Source: Chamaecrista fasciculata
Taxonomy: Eukaryota; Streptophyta; Magnoliopsida; Fabales; Fabaceae
Direction: 5' to 3'
DNA length: 64,000 nt
Assembly (NCBI GenBank): GCA_003254925.1
Contig: QANZ01029687.1
Coordinates: 206,799 to 270,798 of the forward strand
The position numbers and the translations under genes are program-made. Below, piece by piece: positions 1 to 13,067 of this stretch. Below the pieces are notes generated by a model. The model made no database searches. It saw nothing but the letters and a program-made list of their open reading frames with translations, and was not told where the DNA came from. The number at the start of each line of letters is the position of its first letter. Within the stretch, counting starts at the first letter, position 1.

Positions 1-497
1 AAAAAAAAAAAAAAAAAAATCAAAGATCAAGAAATATATTTTTAATATTTGGATATAAAATTATAATTTTAAGATAGATTTAAAGATGAGAAAGTAAATT
101 TCCTCTTATAAAAATCATGCTTGTGTTTGAGCCATTTGGAGATTAGTGGAAATCCAGTGATTTTTATATATGCCATCCTTTAAAAGTAAGTACACATGAT
201 ATCATATCATATTTTCTATAAGATATGCCCATATCCTGAATATTATGCTCCACATGTCATTAATTATTTATATACATGTCATTTATGTCCATATACATAT
301 GTCAATATGAAACAGAGTTCAGAGTAAACTAAAATTTTCTTCACCATATTGAGTATAGCTAGATAACATCATATATATATATATACTGGCATCATATCAT
401 AGAAGGCTGTAACTTCTAACTCTTTTCATTTCTTTCTTTTAGTAACTGAAGGCTTGATCTCAGTTAGTGCAAGATAAAATTTCCATACCCAACTATC

Positions 498-3400
498 TCA
501 ATAAATCTCGGCCTCACTTACTGCATATCTGTTATCAAATGGAAGAAAATAACAAGTTATTCTTGAGAGTTGAGAAGCTTTTATTCAAGTTATCTAAAAA
601 ATAGATCTCAGGATATGGACGTGCAAGCACATGCATAAGAAAATGGAATAGAGTAAACTGATTCTAATTCCTAAATTATATGGACGCTGCCATTTTAGTC
701 TCTGATTTTTAGAAATGTTTGGTTTAATCTTCAAAAATTTATGACTCGTTACAAGTTATTCCCTCCACGAACACCCTAACAGAGTACACTTCAGTCCTTG
801 GAGGGACTAAATTACAACAAGTCATGAATTTTAAGGAATTAAATTAAACGTCTCAGAAATTCAAAGACTAAAATAACAACACCTTTAATCCTTTATAATC
901 TAATGACTAAATTAATAGTTTACTCAAATGGAATATCTACTCACCTGGATCAGAAAGTTGCTCATAACGAGCAACAATGTGTTTGCCATATGTGTATTTC
1001 TTCAAACAATCTGTATGAGCTTTTATGTGATTGAGAAGTATTTCCCTATGCCTGTCATTGCATATATCAAGAATTTTCTGGATCACATAGTTTGCGAACT
1101 GGTCCTTCATCATGGTCTACATTATGCACAACCCCAATAAGATAATCAGCCACAATGTTTTAGAAATATATACCAACAATATGTGATATTTGAATATTAT
1201 ATAAACTATGAAGGAAAAGAATATGAAATATCAGAACTAATACTCATCATCAACGTGCAAAGACAAATGTATGATTGAATTTTACCACAAAAAGACAATT
1301 TATTTGTCCCTGAATTGGTCTCATACATACGATTTAGTCTCTGGATATTAGAAAATGGAAATACACTTTTTGATCCTTGATTTTTTTTTTTTTTACAAAA
1401 GTTGACTGTTTAATCTCTAAAACAACATCTATGAAGACTAAATAGTTGATGTTTGTAAATAAAGCAGGGAACAAAAAGTTTATTTTAATATCTATGGGCA
1501 AAATCATAATTTTGGGACAAATTTCAAGACTATAAAGAAGGTTTCCTCAATTAAAATATCTTAAAAACATTGGTCTAATTTTACTTTGAGCAGCAATGAC
1601 TGAAAAAGAATCTCATAAAATGCTACTGATCAGTAACTGTAAAGTATATAGTAAACTAGCTCTCTCTCCCTATCACTCTGACTTCATTTTGACAAAAAGC
1701 CAATGAAAAGATACCAACACAGGTTGAACTATTAAGTGCTTCACAAGGGTTTAAATAGTTTCACTCAAGTCCAACGGCTAAGTTGCTTCATACAAATTAG
1801 CTTGTTCAGTGCAAGTTTCTTCTACACTGTATGCTGGTGATTATTTTACTTACTAATAAATGGTCGCTTTCACTCGGTTTCCCGATAATTTCTGCAATCA
1901 AGGCCTCTTGCTCTGTCGCATCACCATACTCCAAACACTTCTCAACAACATTAGAAGCATACTTATGCTGACTCAACTGTACAATCTTCCCAGTCAATTT
2001 GCTTATAATTTGACTCTTTTCATGTTGTTTCCCCCTCTTCAAGATATGCTGCAGAGCAATTTCAATTTAAGCTTTAGATTTACAGGAAAGAAGAAAGAGG
2101 GAAAAAAAACAACGAACAAAAGAGCAGGAGAAAGAAAAGCCACAAGTGTGGAGAGAAAAAGAGAGAGAGAGATCTAGTAAATGATTAAACATTTGAATAC
2201 TAATGATGCCATATTGATTTTTTACCAGTCAATGACTACTCACTGCTATCTAACAATCATATACCAAAAAATAAACTAATTCAACAGAGAAATGTCTCAT
2301 TGTTTGAATGTACATAAGCTTCCTCAATAAATTTAATCCTAAACTTTGAAAGTTGCAGGTCAGGTGAAAACCTCAAAAGCTTAATAGTTTATGTTGACTA
2401 AGAAAGAATTCTCTTGCCCATAATAGAATCTGTGGATTAATCTTTAACTTTAAAATAAAGCAGATTCCATGTCTGTTGAATTCCTGTACACATTATCGCC
2501 CCCTTTCGTTAATAGCTTATTGTTATAACCACAAACAATCCAAAGTCCGATAATTTCTTACTGAAATCCCATGTAATTATCTTCGCAATATCCATTCAAC
2601 CAGTTCAGTTTTATTCCTCAAGAAAAAGTATGCCAAACGACTATGTCAAACTAAAGAAAATATTATGCAAGTAGGGTCATGAATAACTCAAATATCTTCA
2701 TTGGCATGAAGAACTTTAGGGACTGAATCAAGCATGAAAATACACAATGTGGACCTGAGTCACATAATTGCCATATTGGTCTTGAGCGAGGACACAAGCA
2801 GATTCCAGGATTTCATCCACTATACGTTGAATAAGTAGCTCATCTGAACAATGCTCCAAAACTCTCTACACAGGCAAACAAATATATAAATTTTATTTGG
2901 AAGATTTCATGGGTAGAGTACTCTGCATCAAAACCAGTGTATCATTACCTGAATAACACGACACCCATATGGGTGAGTAGAAAGAGCAATAACTTGGCCT
3001 TGAAAAGCAGATATAATAAAATGGATTTTGTTCACTGGAATGCATTCTATACATTTTTGTATGACATGATTTCCATTTTGATCATGTACACATCTCATAA
3101 CATGTCCATCAAGCTCTTGCACTAATAGTGTCTTCTGATCAAGCTCAATAACTTCGAGAGCCTAGAACAACGATCCCAAAATTGAAATAACATCAACTTT
3201 ATGAAGGGTGTAAAAAGATGAAGGGTGCATAGTAGTACATACATGAACTAAAAAGGGGGGAAAAATAAAGTAGGCCATCAATCTATCGACCATTGCAACT
3301 TAAAAAGATATTGATTCTTCATAAAACAGAACAATGTTAAAGGAACTAAATTATGGGAAGAATCATATGAAAAATTTCCCAGACGATTGTATTACACATT

Positions 3401-6400
3401 TACACAACATAAATGCTTCTCTTTTCCACTTCCTTCAGACCGCAGGAAAAATCATAAGACTTGTGTGATATCGTCAAAATCATTAGGAAAGATTGTATCA
3501 GGATTAGGAATGAAGTAACTCTGCAAGTAAAGCAACATGGACATAGAAATGTTTATACTAAACTAGAAAATTTCAGAGAAAGCTAATATTCTTTAGATCA
3601 CATACAAAGGGAACAGGAAATTGCATAACTATTGCAAGTACTTATTCAGGAAATCATCATACCTTCTGGATAACACGACAACCATACATCTGCAAACTTA
3701 ATGGTACAATATGTCCAGAGAGTTGATCTGCAAGCTTCTTTCGCTGATCAGGACTTCCATGCTCAAGATACTGCATTGAACAATACTAAATTAGGACCAT
3801 GAGACAATCATTTAAAGAACATATCAGAAATGCAGAAACCAGAGTGAGTTGAAAAACAAAACACAAAATATAGGGAATTCTGATTTGGACAGTATACCTT
3901 CTGAATCACATAATTACCAAACACATCTTTCATTAATTTTAAGGCATGTGGTAAGAGTTCTTCAAAAACAGACTCCTTCTCTTCAGCACTGCAACTTTCC
4001 AACTTCAGCTGGATAAATCGACTTCCATGTTGGTCAATGCTTAGCCAAACATTAATAAACAAATTATTTTCCATCTCATAGAGGAGATATTACCAGACAT
4101 AATAACATTGGAATAAACATCTCAACAAATACCTGAATTCAACAATACGCCCTGCTATATCAGAGAGTTCAAACTTCCCAGAACTGATGGATTTAAGCTC
4201 CTCAAGAAAAGATTGCTTCTTGGGGTCATCAAAGTTCCTATTTCCTCTCTGTCCAGAAGAAAATCCTGCATCTCTGGAAGAAAAATTAGGCATAATCTTC
4301 TTATTTTGTCCACTTAGAGGGTTAGTTCCACCCCTTGGTGAGGATGGAAGGATTGGACTACCAAGAGACAAAGCATGAAACTGTGTCGTGACACCCATAC
4401 TTGAATTTCCAAATTGGCTATTTCCAGAGATCCCCATGCTTTTTGAACTTGGAATGGTAAAGCTACCATGTAATGGGGACTGAGAATTCAGATAATTTAG
4501 ATAAGCTGGAACAGCTGAATCTTGCTGTGAAACTAGAGAAGTGACCTGCGCTTCAGTCAGAGTTCTTGATGCTAATTGATTCTGCTGAATAGCAGCAGGA
4601 TATGCATCACCAAAAGAGTGGGGATAATATTGCATATTAAATGGATTAGAATATGAAGGTTGCAGAGATAATCCATACTGCCCATAAATCTTGTTTCGAT
4701 TTTGAGGATCACATGCCTGTGGAACCCCTTCTGATAAGACACAGGTGGCATGACCATTCAGGTCTGCACGACCTGCAGCTTCAAATGGAAGAGGTAGGTC
4801 ACCCTGAGAAGAATACCCATCTATATATGGCAGAACTGAAGTAGGACTCAAAGCATATCCACCTAAACTATATTGTGGAGAGAGTAACCCAGATGGTTGG
4901 AAATTAGGATAAAGAGGGTTTCCTGAAGTCATAAATGGGGATGGAGTTGCATATAAGGGACCTGCAAGTCCAGGAGAAGGCATCGATGATTGCATCCCAA
5001 GAGATGAAAACTGTGAATGACTATATGCAAGCATTCCCAAGTAACTTTGTGAATGGTTCATCCCTTGAGAAACTACTTGCGACCTCGCACCTGGAACTTC
5101 ATAAGTGTAGCCATGAGTAAAAGATTGATTTAGCTTATTCCTGCCAAAATATTGTTCTTGCTTTTGTCTTCTAACATTAGATGCTCTCAATTTACGCTCC
5201 TCTGGATGCATAACTCCATTCATTGATACATAATCCTCAAGCACAGCATCTTTGTTGCATGTTGAATCCTCGAGCAGGCTTTGGGTTCCATCAGCATTCT
5301 GCAAGTTCAGGAAGTTTTCCGAAGTGACATCATTTGATATTAACTCACAAGCATCTATGTTCAGGGCACCTGTCTCCACAACACTAGTAGAACAAGTAGT
5401 GGAGTTTGACTGATTTGATAAATCTATAGAAGAAACAGTTGAGGAAATTGCATATACATCAGCATCAATTGAATCCTCAGTTGTAGCATGACTTGATAAA
5501 TGAGATTGATTATAAACAGGGGAAGGAGTACGGGGGAAGTCTTCCTAATGATTGATAACAAAAAGGAAAAGAAAAGGGGGTTAATACATCATAGTAACGG
5601 AAACATCAGAAAAACCATTACTCCCTACTAAAAAATGAAAAATTGCAAGTCTTTCTAGACATTAAGCTAGTAACAAATAATGAGGATGTAGAACAACTAT
5701 CATTTTCAAAGTATCCTTATGTTAAATTAAGAAATAGGAGTTAAAAACAATAAAATGTAAAGTCTTGGGGGCAGAAAATATAACAATTAAAGTGAAACCT
5801 TAAACTAATATATATATAATACGAACACACTAGACAAAGAAGAGACAAATTATAGGAAAAGACAAATGGCTTTGTTCACCATTAATTGGTGTATTTTACT
5901 GATTCAATTTCCAAAAACTTGTCATGGAAAAGGAACTTTCCTAGGAAGCCCTTTCAGATTGTTAGCACATAAGTGATACCTGTATCAAAGCTAGCAAGCT
6001 TTTGCGGAGACTAGCTGGTGGAGCTGCATTCTGCCCCGGCTTAGGTACACTACTAGTATTGAATAAGTTTATGGAAGCTTGTGCCGATGAACACTCTTTG
6101 TTCAGCCCCTCATCAGTAGAAAGAGAAGCTGTGCCACCGTTACTTGAAGGAGTGATGCCTTCATTTTCAATTTGACTAAGCAGGTGCCGTGGCCGGAGCT
6201 TAGAATCCAAGTTGGGCTCCAAGGAACAATTTGCAACATAAGAAGGATCAAATAGCTTTCCTTCAGACTTGTGATCCTCAAGAGCATTGCCCAAACTATC
6301 TGGGTTTGAAATCAGACTGCAATCTTTTACAGGTAACATATTTCCAACTGCTGCAACTGAACCCTCCATGCTTGGTGGAGCACTACCACTTCGACTAGGA

Positions 6401-6567
6401 ATGAAGTTTGCTTGTCTTTGACTGAACTTGTGTCCCTTCAAGAAAATGTCCAACTCCTCTGTTGCCTTATTTTTCATTGAAGATCCAAATGTTGAGATAT
6501 CCTTTGAGGAAAGCCATTTACTAGTTTGGCTGCGTTCCACCATTGTCATAGGTTTCTCAGTCGCCAT
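498..6567 (-). CDS. Pumilio-family RNA-binding protein (APUM-type), complete, 9 coding exons
   Basis: Sequence-specific mRNA-binding repressor of the PUF family, expected to bind 3' UTRs in the cytoplasm. Coding exons on the minus strand: 6567-5980, 5544-4133, 4039-3898, 3770-3663, 3161-2949, 2865-2755, 2048-1854, 1116-945, 520-498. They total 2964 nt, one open frame of 987 aa, all with GT-AG introns. The long N-terminal half (exons 1-2) is low-complexity, rich in Ser, Gln, Pro and Tyr, as in plant APUM1-6. Eight PUF repeats follow, with core motifs GSRFIQ, GNYVIQK, GCRVIQK, GNHVIQK, GCRVIQ, GNYVTQ, SNVVEK and NYVIQK, then the C-terminal [12 protein letters not shown]. By the PUF code these side chains fit the classical UGUANAUA target (inference). 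The tail ends VSEAEIY. The start is the first ATG of exon 1, beginning MATEKP. Overall nearest, from memory, to the APUM4/5/6 group; exact orthology is not settled. The 23-nt last exon is the least certain part. Confidence 0.93.
652..925. mobile_element. Foldback MITE, Mutator-like, copy 1 (Pumilio intron 8)
   Basis: A 274-bp element with inverted ends GAGTAAAC / GTTTACTC and longer imperfect internal inverted similarity of the 'tagtctctga...' kind. It is flanked by a perfect 10-bp direct duplication, AAATGGAATA, at 642-651 and 926-935. It has no coding capacity. The 10-bp duplication suits a Mutator-superfamily transposase in trans. It lies in the last Pumilio intron, 20 bp from the exon 8 donor. 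A second copy is at 12041-12297. Confidence 0.85.
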
Positions 6568-6832
6568 CCTATTTATTAACTATTATCTTTCCAAGTTCCT
6601 ACGAACCAGAGGTAGATCCTGTGGTACAACAAAAAGGAAATTCCTAAAAACCACAGACTATCAACAAGTTTGTGCAAGAACAAAATGGAAACACGAATAA
6701 GATAAATGTAGCAAGAGAAGTATTATTAACGATTTCAAATTCCTAATAAGATAAATGTAGCAAGAAAAGTATTATTAACAGTTTCAACTTCCTAATGAAA
6801 ACACAAATAAATCTTGGAAAATTATTGAAAAG

Positions 6833-6872
<40 letters not shown>

Positions 6873-7530
6873 TTGATATCCTATGGTGGGAGAGCCGTAG
6901 ACCGTAGTGCTGTATCATTTGACAACTGATGGGTGAATTCTTGAGCCATGTTTAATACTCTGGAATTATGTCATGTAAATATTGTCCTTTTTCCTACAAT
7001 AGGAAGTCATCTTTTATAGACTTACAAAGAGCAACAGCAAAATAAGTAAGCCCTCAAATCACATTTCTTTTTTTGGATGATGTATACCTTGTAATGGCCA
7101 CTCAAGCTAAATTGAAGAAAGAAAACTACCTCAGGCACTCTAAACAAAACAAATTTGAACATCAAATTCAAACTCTGCAACCACGTTAATCACAAAATAA
7201 ACCACAAACAGATTCCAAACAAGGAAAAAATCACGGCAGTTCAAGCTATTATTAAAAAACAAAACTACAACAACACAATTCAGAAAGAATCGGCGCCATC
7301 ACCAAATGGTAGCAAGTAACAAGGATTTTGATCGATAGGTGACGATTTTCAGAGCATGGAATGAAAAACTCAAAAAACTAAGAATTTTACCAACTGAGAG
7401 TGTCGACCATCAAAAGAGGATGCAAGAAACCCTTAAGAATGCCTTCAAGCCTTTTTCGCAATTGAAGAAATAGGAGAAACGAGAGATGATATGATATGAT
7501 GAGAGTGAAAGAGAAGTTAGTTTAAGAAAC
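6568..7530 (-). promoter_or_regulatory. 5' UTR and leader intron of the Pumilio gene (inferred)
   Basis: A leader exon probably lies at about 7530-7395 and ends at a CAGTTG|GTAAAA donor. The leader intron ends at a CCACAG|GATC acceptor near 6620, leaving about 50 nt of leader before the ATG. A long A-run (about 6833-6867) lies within this intron on the plus strand. This is inferred from splice-site fit only; there is no transcript evidence. Confidence 0.45.
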
Positions 7531-7549
7531 AAATGGCACTTGTAAAACC

Positions 7550-9640
7550 TCACTCAACTTTGAGTGTAAGGGTTTGGAGACTTTTTGGAATAAATTTTTC
7601 AAAAGAAATTCTACCCCAAAAAAAATGGATTATATAGAATTATCTTAGATAAAAAAAAAATGTTTCATTATTTTTATTTAGAATTTAAGCAAAAATATTT
7701 AAATTAATCTTTAGAAAATAAGTTAATAAATTAATCTCTAGAAAATAAGTTAATATCTCAATTTATAGAAACGGATCCTTTGCAATTGATTCTCTCTTAA
7801 TTTCTCTGCATTTTTTCTGCATTTAGACATATTTGAGCATGAAAAAAAATTGAAAATCAGAGTTTCATTTAATTTAAGAAGATGTTTATGTTTATCCCTC
7901 AAATTTGTCTAAATACAGAAAAATGGTGGGGGTTAATCACAAAGGATCCATCGCCCAATTTATGAGATTTAGATCATTAAAGTTATTAGTTATTTTTGAC
8001 CTTGTAAATTAATTCTAATAAATTAAATTTTATTATTTTTAAAATTTTTAAAAATTAAAATATGTAATCTAGGTTTTCAAAAATTAAACTTTTAACATGT
8101 GTATCATTGAAGGATTAAGTTATATTTTTACTCTAAAAAAATCTTTAACTAAAAAAATTATAATAAAGAGAATATAAAATAAAACTTGTTATATGAATAA
8201 TCATACTTTTTAAAAATAATATAAAAAAGTTTATAAAAAAATATAAGAGATTTTATATAATTATTTTCTTAATTAAATTATATTTAAGTTTATAACAATT
8301 TTTTATTGAAATAAAATTTATTGCAACTTCTTGTAGGTAGAAAATTAAAAGTGAGCGGAAAGCAATATAATATTTTATTATGAAAAAGTTAATATTGAGG
8401 TGAATTCTAAAATTACTTATAGTCTAAATAACCAAATTATTGGAGTCAATGGAATTAATGAAACATTGATATTTTACCATAATAATCTTGAGTCATATGT
8501 GAATATATGTTGTTAAATGTTGATTAAGCAAGCAAGTAGTTTAATACTTTAATTAACTAAACTTTTGATTCTTCTTTATTACTTTTTTAAAAAAAAATTA
8601 GGTAAGTGACACATGCAAAAGAACACACGTAGCAGAGCATGAGTAATAAAAACTAAAAAGACAAAGTTGGTGGTACCCAAGATCAATAGACAGACATGCA
8701 ACGTGTACAAATAAAAATGCTTTTGGAAAGAGACACATCAAATGCTTTTGGACCACCAAAGATAGATGCGGCTCCTACTCTCTCGGACTCACCATTTTCA
8801 TTTTTCGGCCTCTAAATAATTGTAGTTTATTTTTTAGGTTTTTTTATTAAAATAATAAAAAGAATAATTAATTAACACAATACTCGAAGCTCGAAAATAT
8901 TTAACTATATGGAATACTCGTATGAAGAACAAGTATTCACTTTTCTGCCTCAATCACATAGTGTCACGCGACACCGCATGATAATTTTTTTAAAGAAAAA
9001 ATTGAATTGAATCTAACTAGTTCCAAGAATTATAGTACAAAAACCCGACCCGGACCGCCCCATTGATCCTAAATCTAGTGAACCAGGCACCAATTCGGTC
9101 CGATCACCCTAATTGGACCGAATTACATTTGACCCAAATTTTTTTTGAGTCAACCCGTCAATCCGTGTTTGAACCATCAACTTGTCAGTCCTATTGACCC
9201 GAACTAAAAAAAACTGAAACTCAAGTGTTGCGTTTCCTCCTACAAATTGGTTTTAGTTGTGGCTTCAACATTAAGATTATATGTCAATTTAGATTTGATG
9301 GTCACCCTAATTGCACCAGAACGAGATACAATGTGAATTTTGGTTGTTTCTTAGAAAAATGGCCTCCTATAATTTTCATCTAGGTATAGCAAATTAGTCT
9401 AGACCTTTTCTATTATTATTATTTTAATTATAATCAAAATATATGTCAAGAGTTAAATTAAATCAATTAAATCAAATAATTTTATAATCATATGCTCAAT
9501 CAAAACTGGTGAATAGCAAATTTTAAAATCTTCAAGAAATTTATCCATACCTATTTTAACATTCTTATTTATACACTCATATTTCACCAATGTAGCTGCC
9601 ACTTGCCACAAAACCTTCCTTCCAAATACACACTTTGTGG
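7550..9640. other. Intergenic AT-rich DNA
   Basis: No gene is supported. The stretch is strongly AT-rich. A short GC-richer patch at about 9040-9200 (CCCGACCCGGACCG and related phrases) resembles degenerate inverted-repeat DNA common in plant intergenic regions. Nothing else is recognisable. Confidence 0.5.
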
Positions 9641-9647
9641 TTTGTGC

Positions 9648-10050
9648 ACTCATACCATTTTTCCCTATATGACCGTTTTAACTAAAAAAAATTCAAAAAG
9701 ACAAAACAACCCAAGTATTACTCTCAAACTCAAACTTTATATGTGGAAAGTAAAATCAAAATCTCAATAACCAAATACTAACCATGAGTGTTTTGATTGA
9801 AAAATATGTAAAAATAATTTACATATTTTGTGGCTTGTGCACTCATACCATATTTTACATATTTTACTTTACACACTGTGGCACTCATACCATTTTTCCC
9901 AATGACCTTTTTATCTAAAAAAAATTCAAAAAGACAAAACAACCCAAGTATTACTCTCAAACTCAAACTTAACATGTGGAAAGTAAAATCAAAATCTCAA
10001 TAACCTAATACTAACCATGAGTGTTTTGATTGAAAAATATGTAAAAAAAT
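9648..10050. repeat. Imperfect tandem duplication, period about 235 bp
   Basis: Two copies begin with ACTCATACC at 9648 and 9883. Each runs through a block containing CAAAAAGACAAAACAACCC and ends near GATTGAAAAATATGTAAAAA. A short partial copy starts at 9841. Similarity is very high over about 165 bp, so the duplication is recent. No coding potential. Confidence 0.8.
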
Positions 10051-10232
10051 GCCATATTTTGGGATAATGGAATGTGATAATATTAAGAGAGATACACACT
10101 GACAGAAGTAGAATCTAGAAGACTCAATAGTCTGTCTGGTATGACACTACACATTAATAAATAACAAGTTCAGATTTAACACATTAAGCATCTATCTATA
10201 ATCTGATTGATTTATAACATAGAGATCAATTA

Positions 10233-13067
10233 CTAGCAAGGGAAGAGGATGGGACATGGATCTCTCTCTAACCTACTATGTGATACATTTAGCTTCTTCA
10301 TCTTTTCTTCACACCAAAATAACTGTTCCTTAGTTATCTTAGTCATTCTCAGAACCCTTGATAGGATTTTGATGTCAATAAGGCCCAACAATAGCTGAAT
10401 GTCCTCCTGCTTTTGGGGCCATGAATACTTCTTCCATCCCTTTTTCTTTCTCTTCAGTTCCTTCAGTTTCACTATTTTCTGCATTTACATGAAAATCATA
10501 CAGATAAAAACTATGTTTAGCTGCAGAAAATGCATATTAAGTGATGATGATAAACATTAGGGATGATCATGGATAGGCTACGCTAATCGTTGGACCCGAA
10601 CATCAGTGGATATCATCAAAATCAATCCGCATCCTCAAACCATACCAATAGTCAAATCCCCATACTTGGACACAAAATCAGATAAATTTTAAAATAAATT
10701 ACTTTTCATTGATATAAAACTTGTTTTCATCTATTTTTTTACATCAATAGCTATCAAAAATAAATGATAAATATGAATGCACTATTAGATTACTTTGATA
10801 TGTATGAAATATAAAACATTTTATCTTTACAATTTTACACATTCTAAGCACTTAAAGTTTAAAAATGTTATATTTTCATATATTAAAGTAAATATTTTAT
10901 CATTACAAATAGGATATGGGTAGGGTACCTTTACCCATCTCTGAACCCATTAACATTGGACTCAAATTATCGATTAAATATGAATATTTTCGTTATCCCT
11001 ATCGAGAACAAACATGAAGACACCACTTCAATCCTATTAGTGTTTCAAAGGTTCATTACCATATATATAGGATTACAAGTGCATCTGAATTTACCTTTTC
11101 AAGACTAGACTGAACCTGATGTAGGGGAGTTGCATGCTGATTCTGATTTCCAAAGGGGTTAAGAGCTCCACTTGATTTTTTCTTGTCTCTTTTCAGGAAA
11201 AGGTGGAATGTAAGAATGGAGTTTTCCATTATCCTTATAAGGTCAGCAGCAAGAACTCTCATGTCTGAATCCTCGTCTTCGGTTGACTGTTGATCTGAAC
11301 CTGAAAAAGATTTATGAAGCCAAGAACTTTTAGTCGTGACATAAATACCAGAGCCACAATCATCAATATTAATGGTTCATAGATCATTCACCTTGTATAT
11401 TAGGAACTTGAAGCAGTTTAGGCAAAGTGTTCCTTGTGCGAGCATATATTTCAACTCTGAGACCCTTCTCGAAAGGTTCGTTCTCGATAAACCTTTGTAG
11501 CAGAACCTGGAACTGTTGAAACTGCTGCGCGCTGTGGTTGTAACAGGTAGGACTATCGGGTTGCCATGACATCTTCTGGCACATTTGGGTGTATTGACAG
11601 TGGAGTGCCTCCCAAGTCAAGCACACCTGACCAACATATGCTGTTTCGATATCTTGGTAGGGATCATTCTGAGGCTGCTGAAGATATTCAGTTTCATCAT
11701 CATCGGGTCCTTCGAACTTTTTCAGGGAAAGACAACGAAGCGGAGATGCCAGTTTCTTCGATGCCGATCGAGGAGACGGAGTTGAAGGGCACTGAACACC
11801 TGATGGAGCGAGGATGCGGCGTGACACACAACAAAACAAATGTGAAGACCCACAAAGTACATTTAGTCAAACATTTGGAAGTAGCAATTAGCAAAAGAAA
11901 AGAGAATATTCATGTCACTATCTCCAAACAATACTGAAAAAGATCAATATACAACTACTTCCTCCTTTGTTATCCAATAGCAGGCAGACATGTCTCAGCC
12001 TCATTATATACTATAAATCATGTTCAGTTGAATTCTAAAAGAGTAAACAAACATTTTGGTCCCTAGATCAGTTTAGTCCCTGATTTATGGAAATACTTGA
12101 TTCTAGTCTTGAAAATTCATGACCCATTGCAAGTTAGTCTCTGCATCAATACTCTATCATTGTACAACTCAGTCCCTAGAGGGACTAAAAATTGCAACAA
12201 CTCATGAATTTTCAGGTGTTAAATCAATCATTTACAAAAGCTAAGGACTAAAGTAACAACGCTCATATAATTCAATGACTGACTTGATAGTTTACTCAAT
12301 TCTAAAATCTAAAATCAATCCGGCACAGAGAAGACTATGCCTCGATTGGGATAGTGAAAGAGAAATTCCATAGGTTCAATCAAGTAAATACCAAACTCAA
12401 TCAAATTAAACCAAATTTCCAGCACAACCCAACTATTAAACCCTTTATGAACAATTGTAAACACGTATAGCTGCAATGTAATTGAAACATTCGTGTAAAT
12501 CAAGCTCCAATCGGTAAGACACCACAGTGCTTACAAGTTTCCTTTTTTCAAAACAGCAATAAGGCTATCATGTTTTGATCTTTGACAATGAACAGAGAAA
12601 GATATATATATACCTTTGCCAACTTCATTAAGCTGCTGGGTGCTCATTCGATCAAAAAATAGCATTCTTTCGCAGTACTTTTCAAACACAGCATCGAAAC
12701 CACGCCACCATTGCTGCCCTTCTGCTTCCACATCCCTCCATTGGTTAGGGCTTGTCTCTCCCTCTTCTTCTTGGTCTTCCTCCTCCTCCTCTTGGCATGA
12801 TTCTTCTTCAGGAATCAAAACCATAAAACTGTTTCTTCTTAGTTCCTTCAGCCTCCTCTTTACCTCATTGGTAATAAAATCGTCATCGTCATCCTCAGCC
12901 TCGGAGGCAGGATCCAAATTCGCTGACTTACACTGATCATTACCACCACTACCACCATTCTCAGGCTTTGGTTCCTCAGCCTCTGGCAATGGCTTCTCTG
13001 CTGCATGCTTTTCTTCACCATCCGCTTTCTGGGGCTTCCTGAACTTCTTCACTTTGAAGATATTCAT
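10233..13067 (-). CDS. DUF1666-family protein, complete, 4 coding exons
   Basis: Plant-specific DUF1666 protein, sometimes listed as 'ribosomal protein L34Ae-like'; its biochemical role is unknown. Coding exons on the minus strand: 13067-12614, 11799-11392, 11300-11095, 10478-10233, summing to 1314 nt, one open frame of 437 aa. The N-terminal 120 residues are basic then strongly acidic, with long Asp and Glu runs. The family core follows: a WWRGFDAVFEKYCERMLFFDRM region, then a region with QVCLTWEALHCQY and QQFQVLLQRFIENEPFEKG, then MRVLAADLIRIMENSILTFH. The C-terminus contains KKGWKKYSWPQ, LIDIKILSRVLRM and the terminal PILFPC seen in many homologues. The start is the first in-frame ATG. No signal peptide or membrane segment is evident. 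Intron 1 carries a MITE (12041-12297). Confidence 0.92.
12041..12297. mobile_element. Foldback MITE, Mutator-like, copy 2 (DUF1666 intron 1)
   Basis: A 257-bp relative of the element at 652-925, with the same inverted ends GAGTAAAC / GTTTACTC. It is flanked by a perfect 10-bp duplication, AATTCTAAAA, at 12031-12040 and 12298-12307. The interior carries the same motifs (for example CAGTCCCTAGAGGGACTAAA). It is non-coding and sits in an intron. Confidence 0.87.

Noticed and set aside
1272-1510. Another foldback MITE in Pumilio intron 7
   Set aside because: Phrases such as TTTGTCCCTG occur in both orientations, but no convincing ends or target duplication were found.
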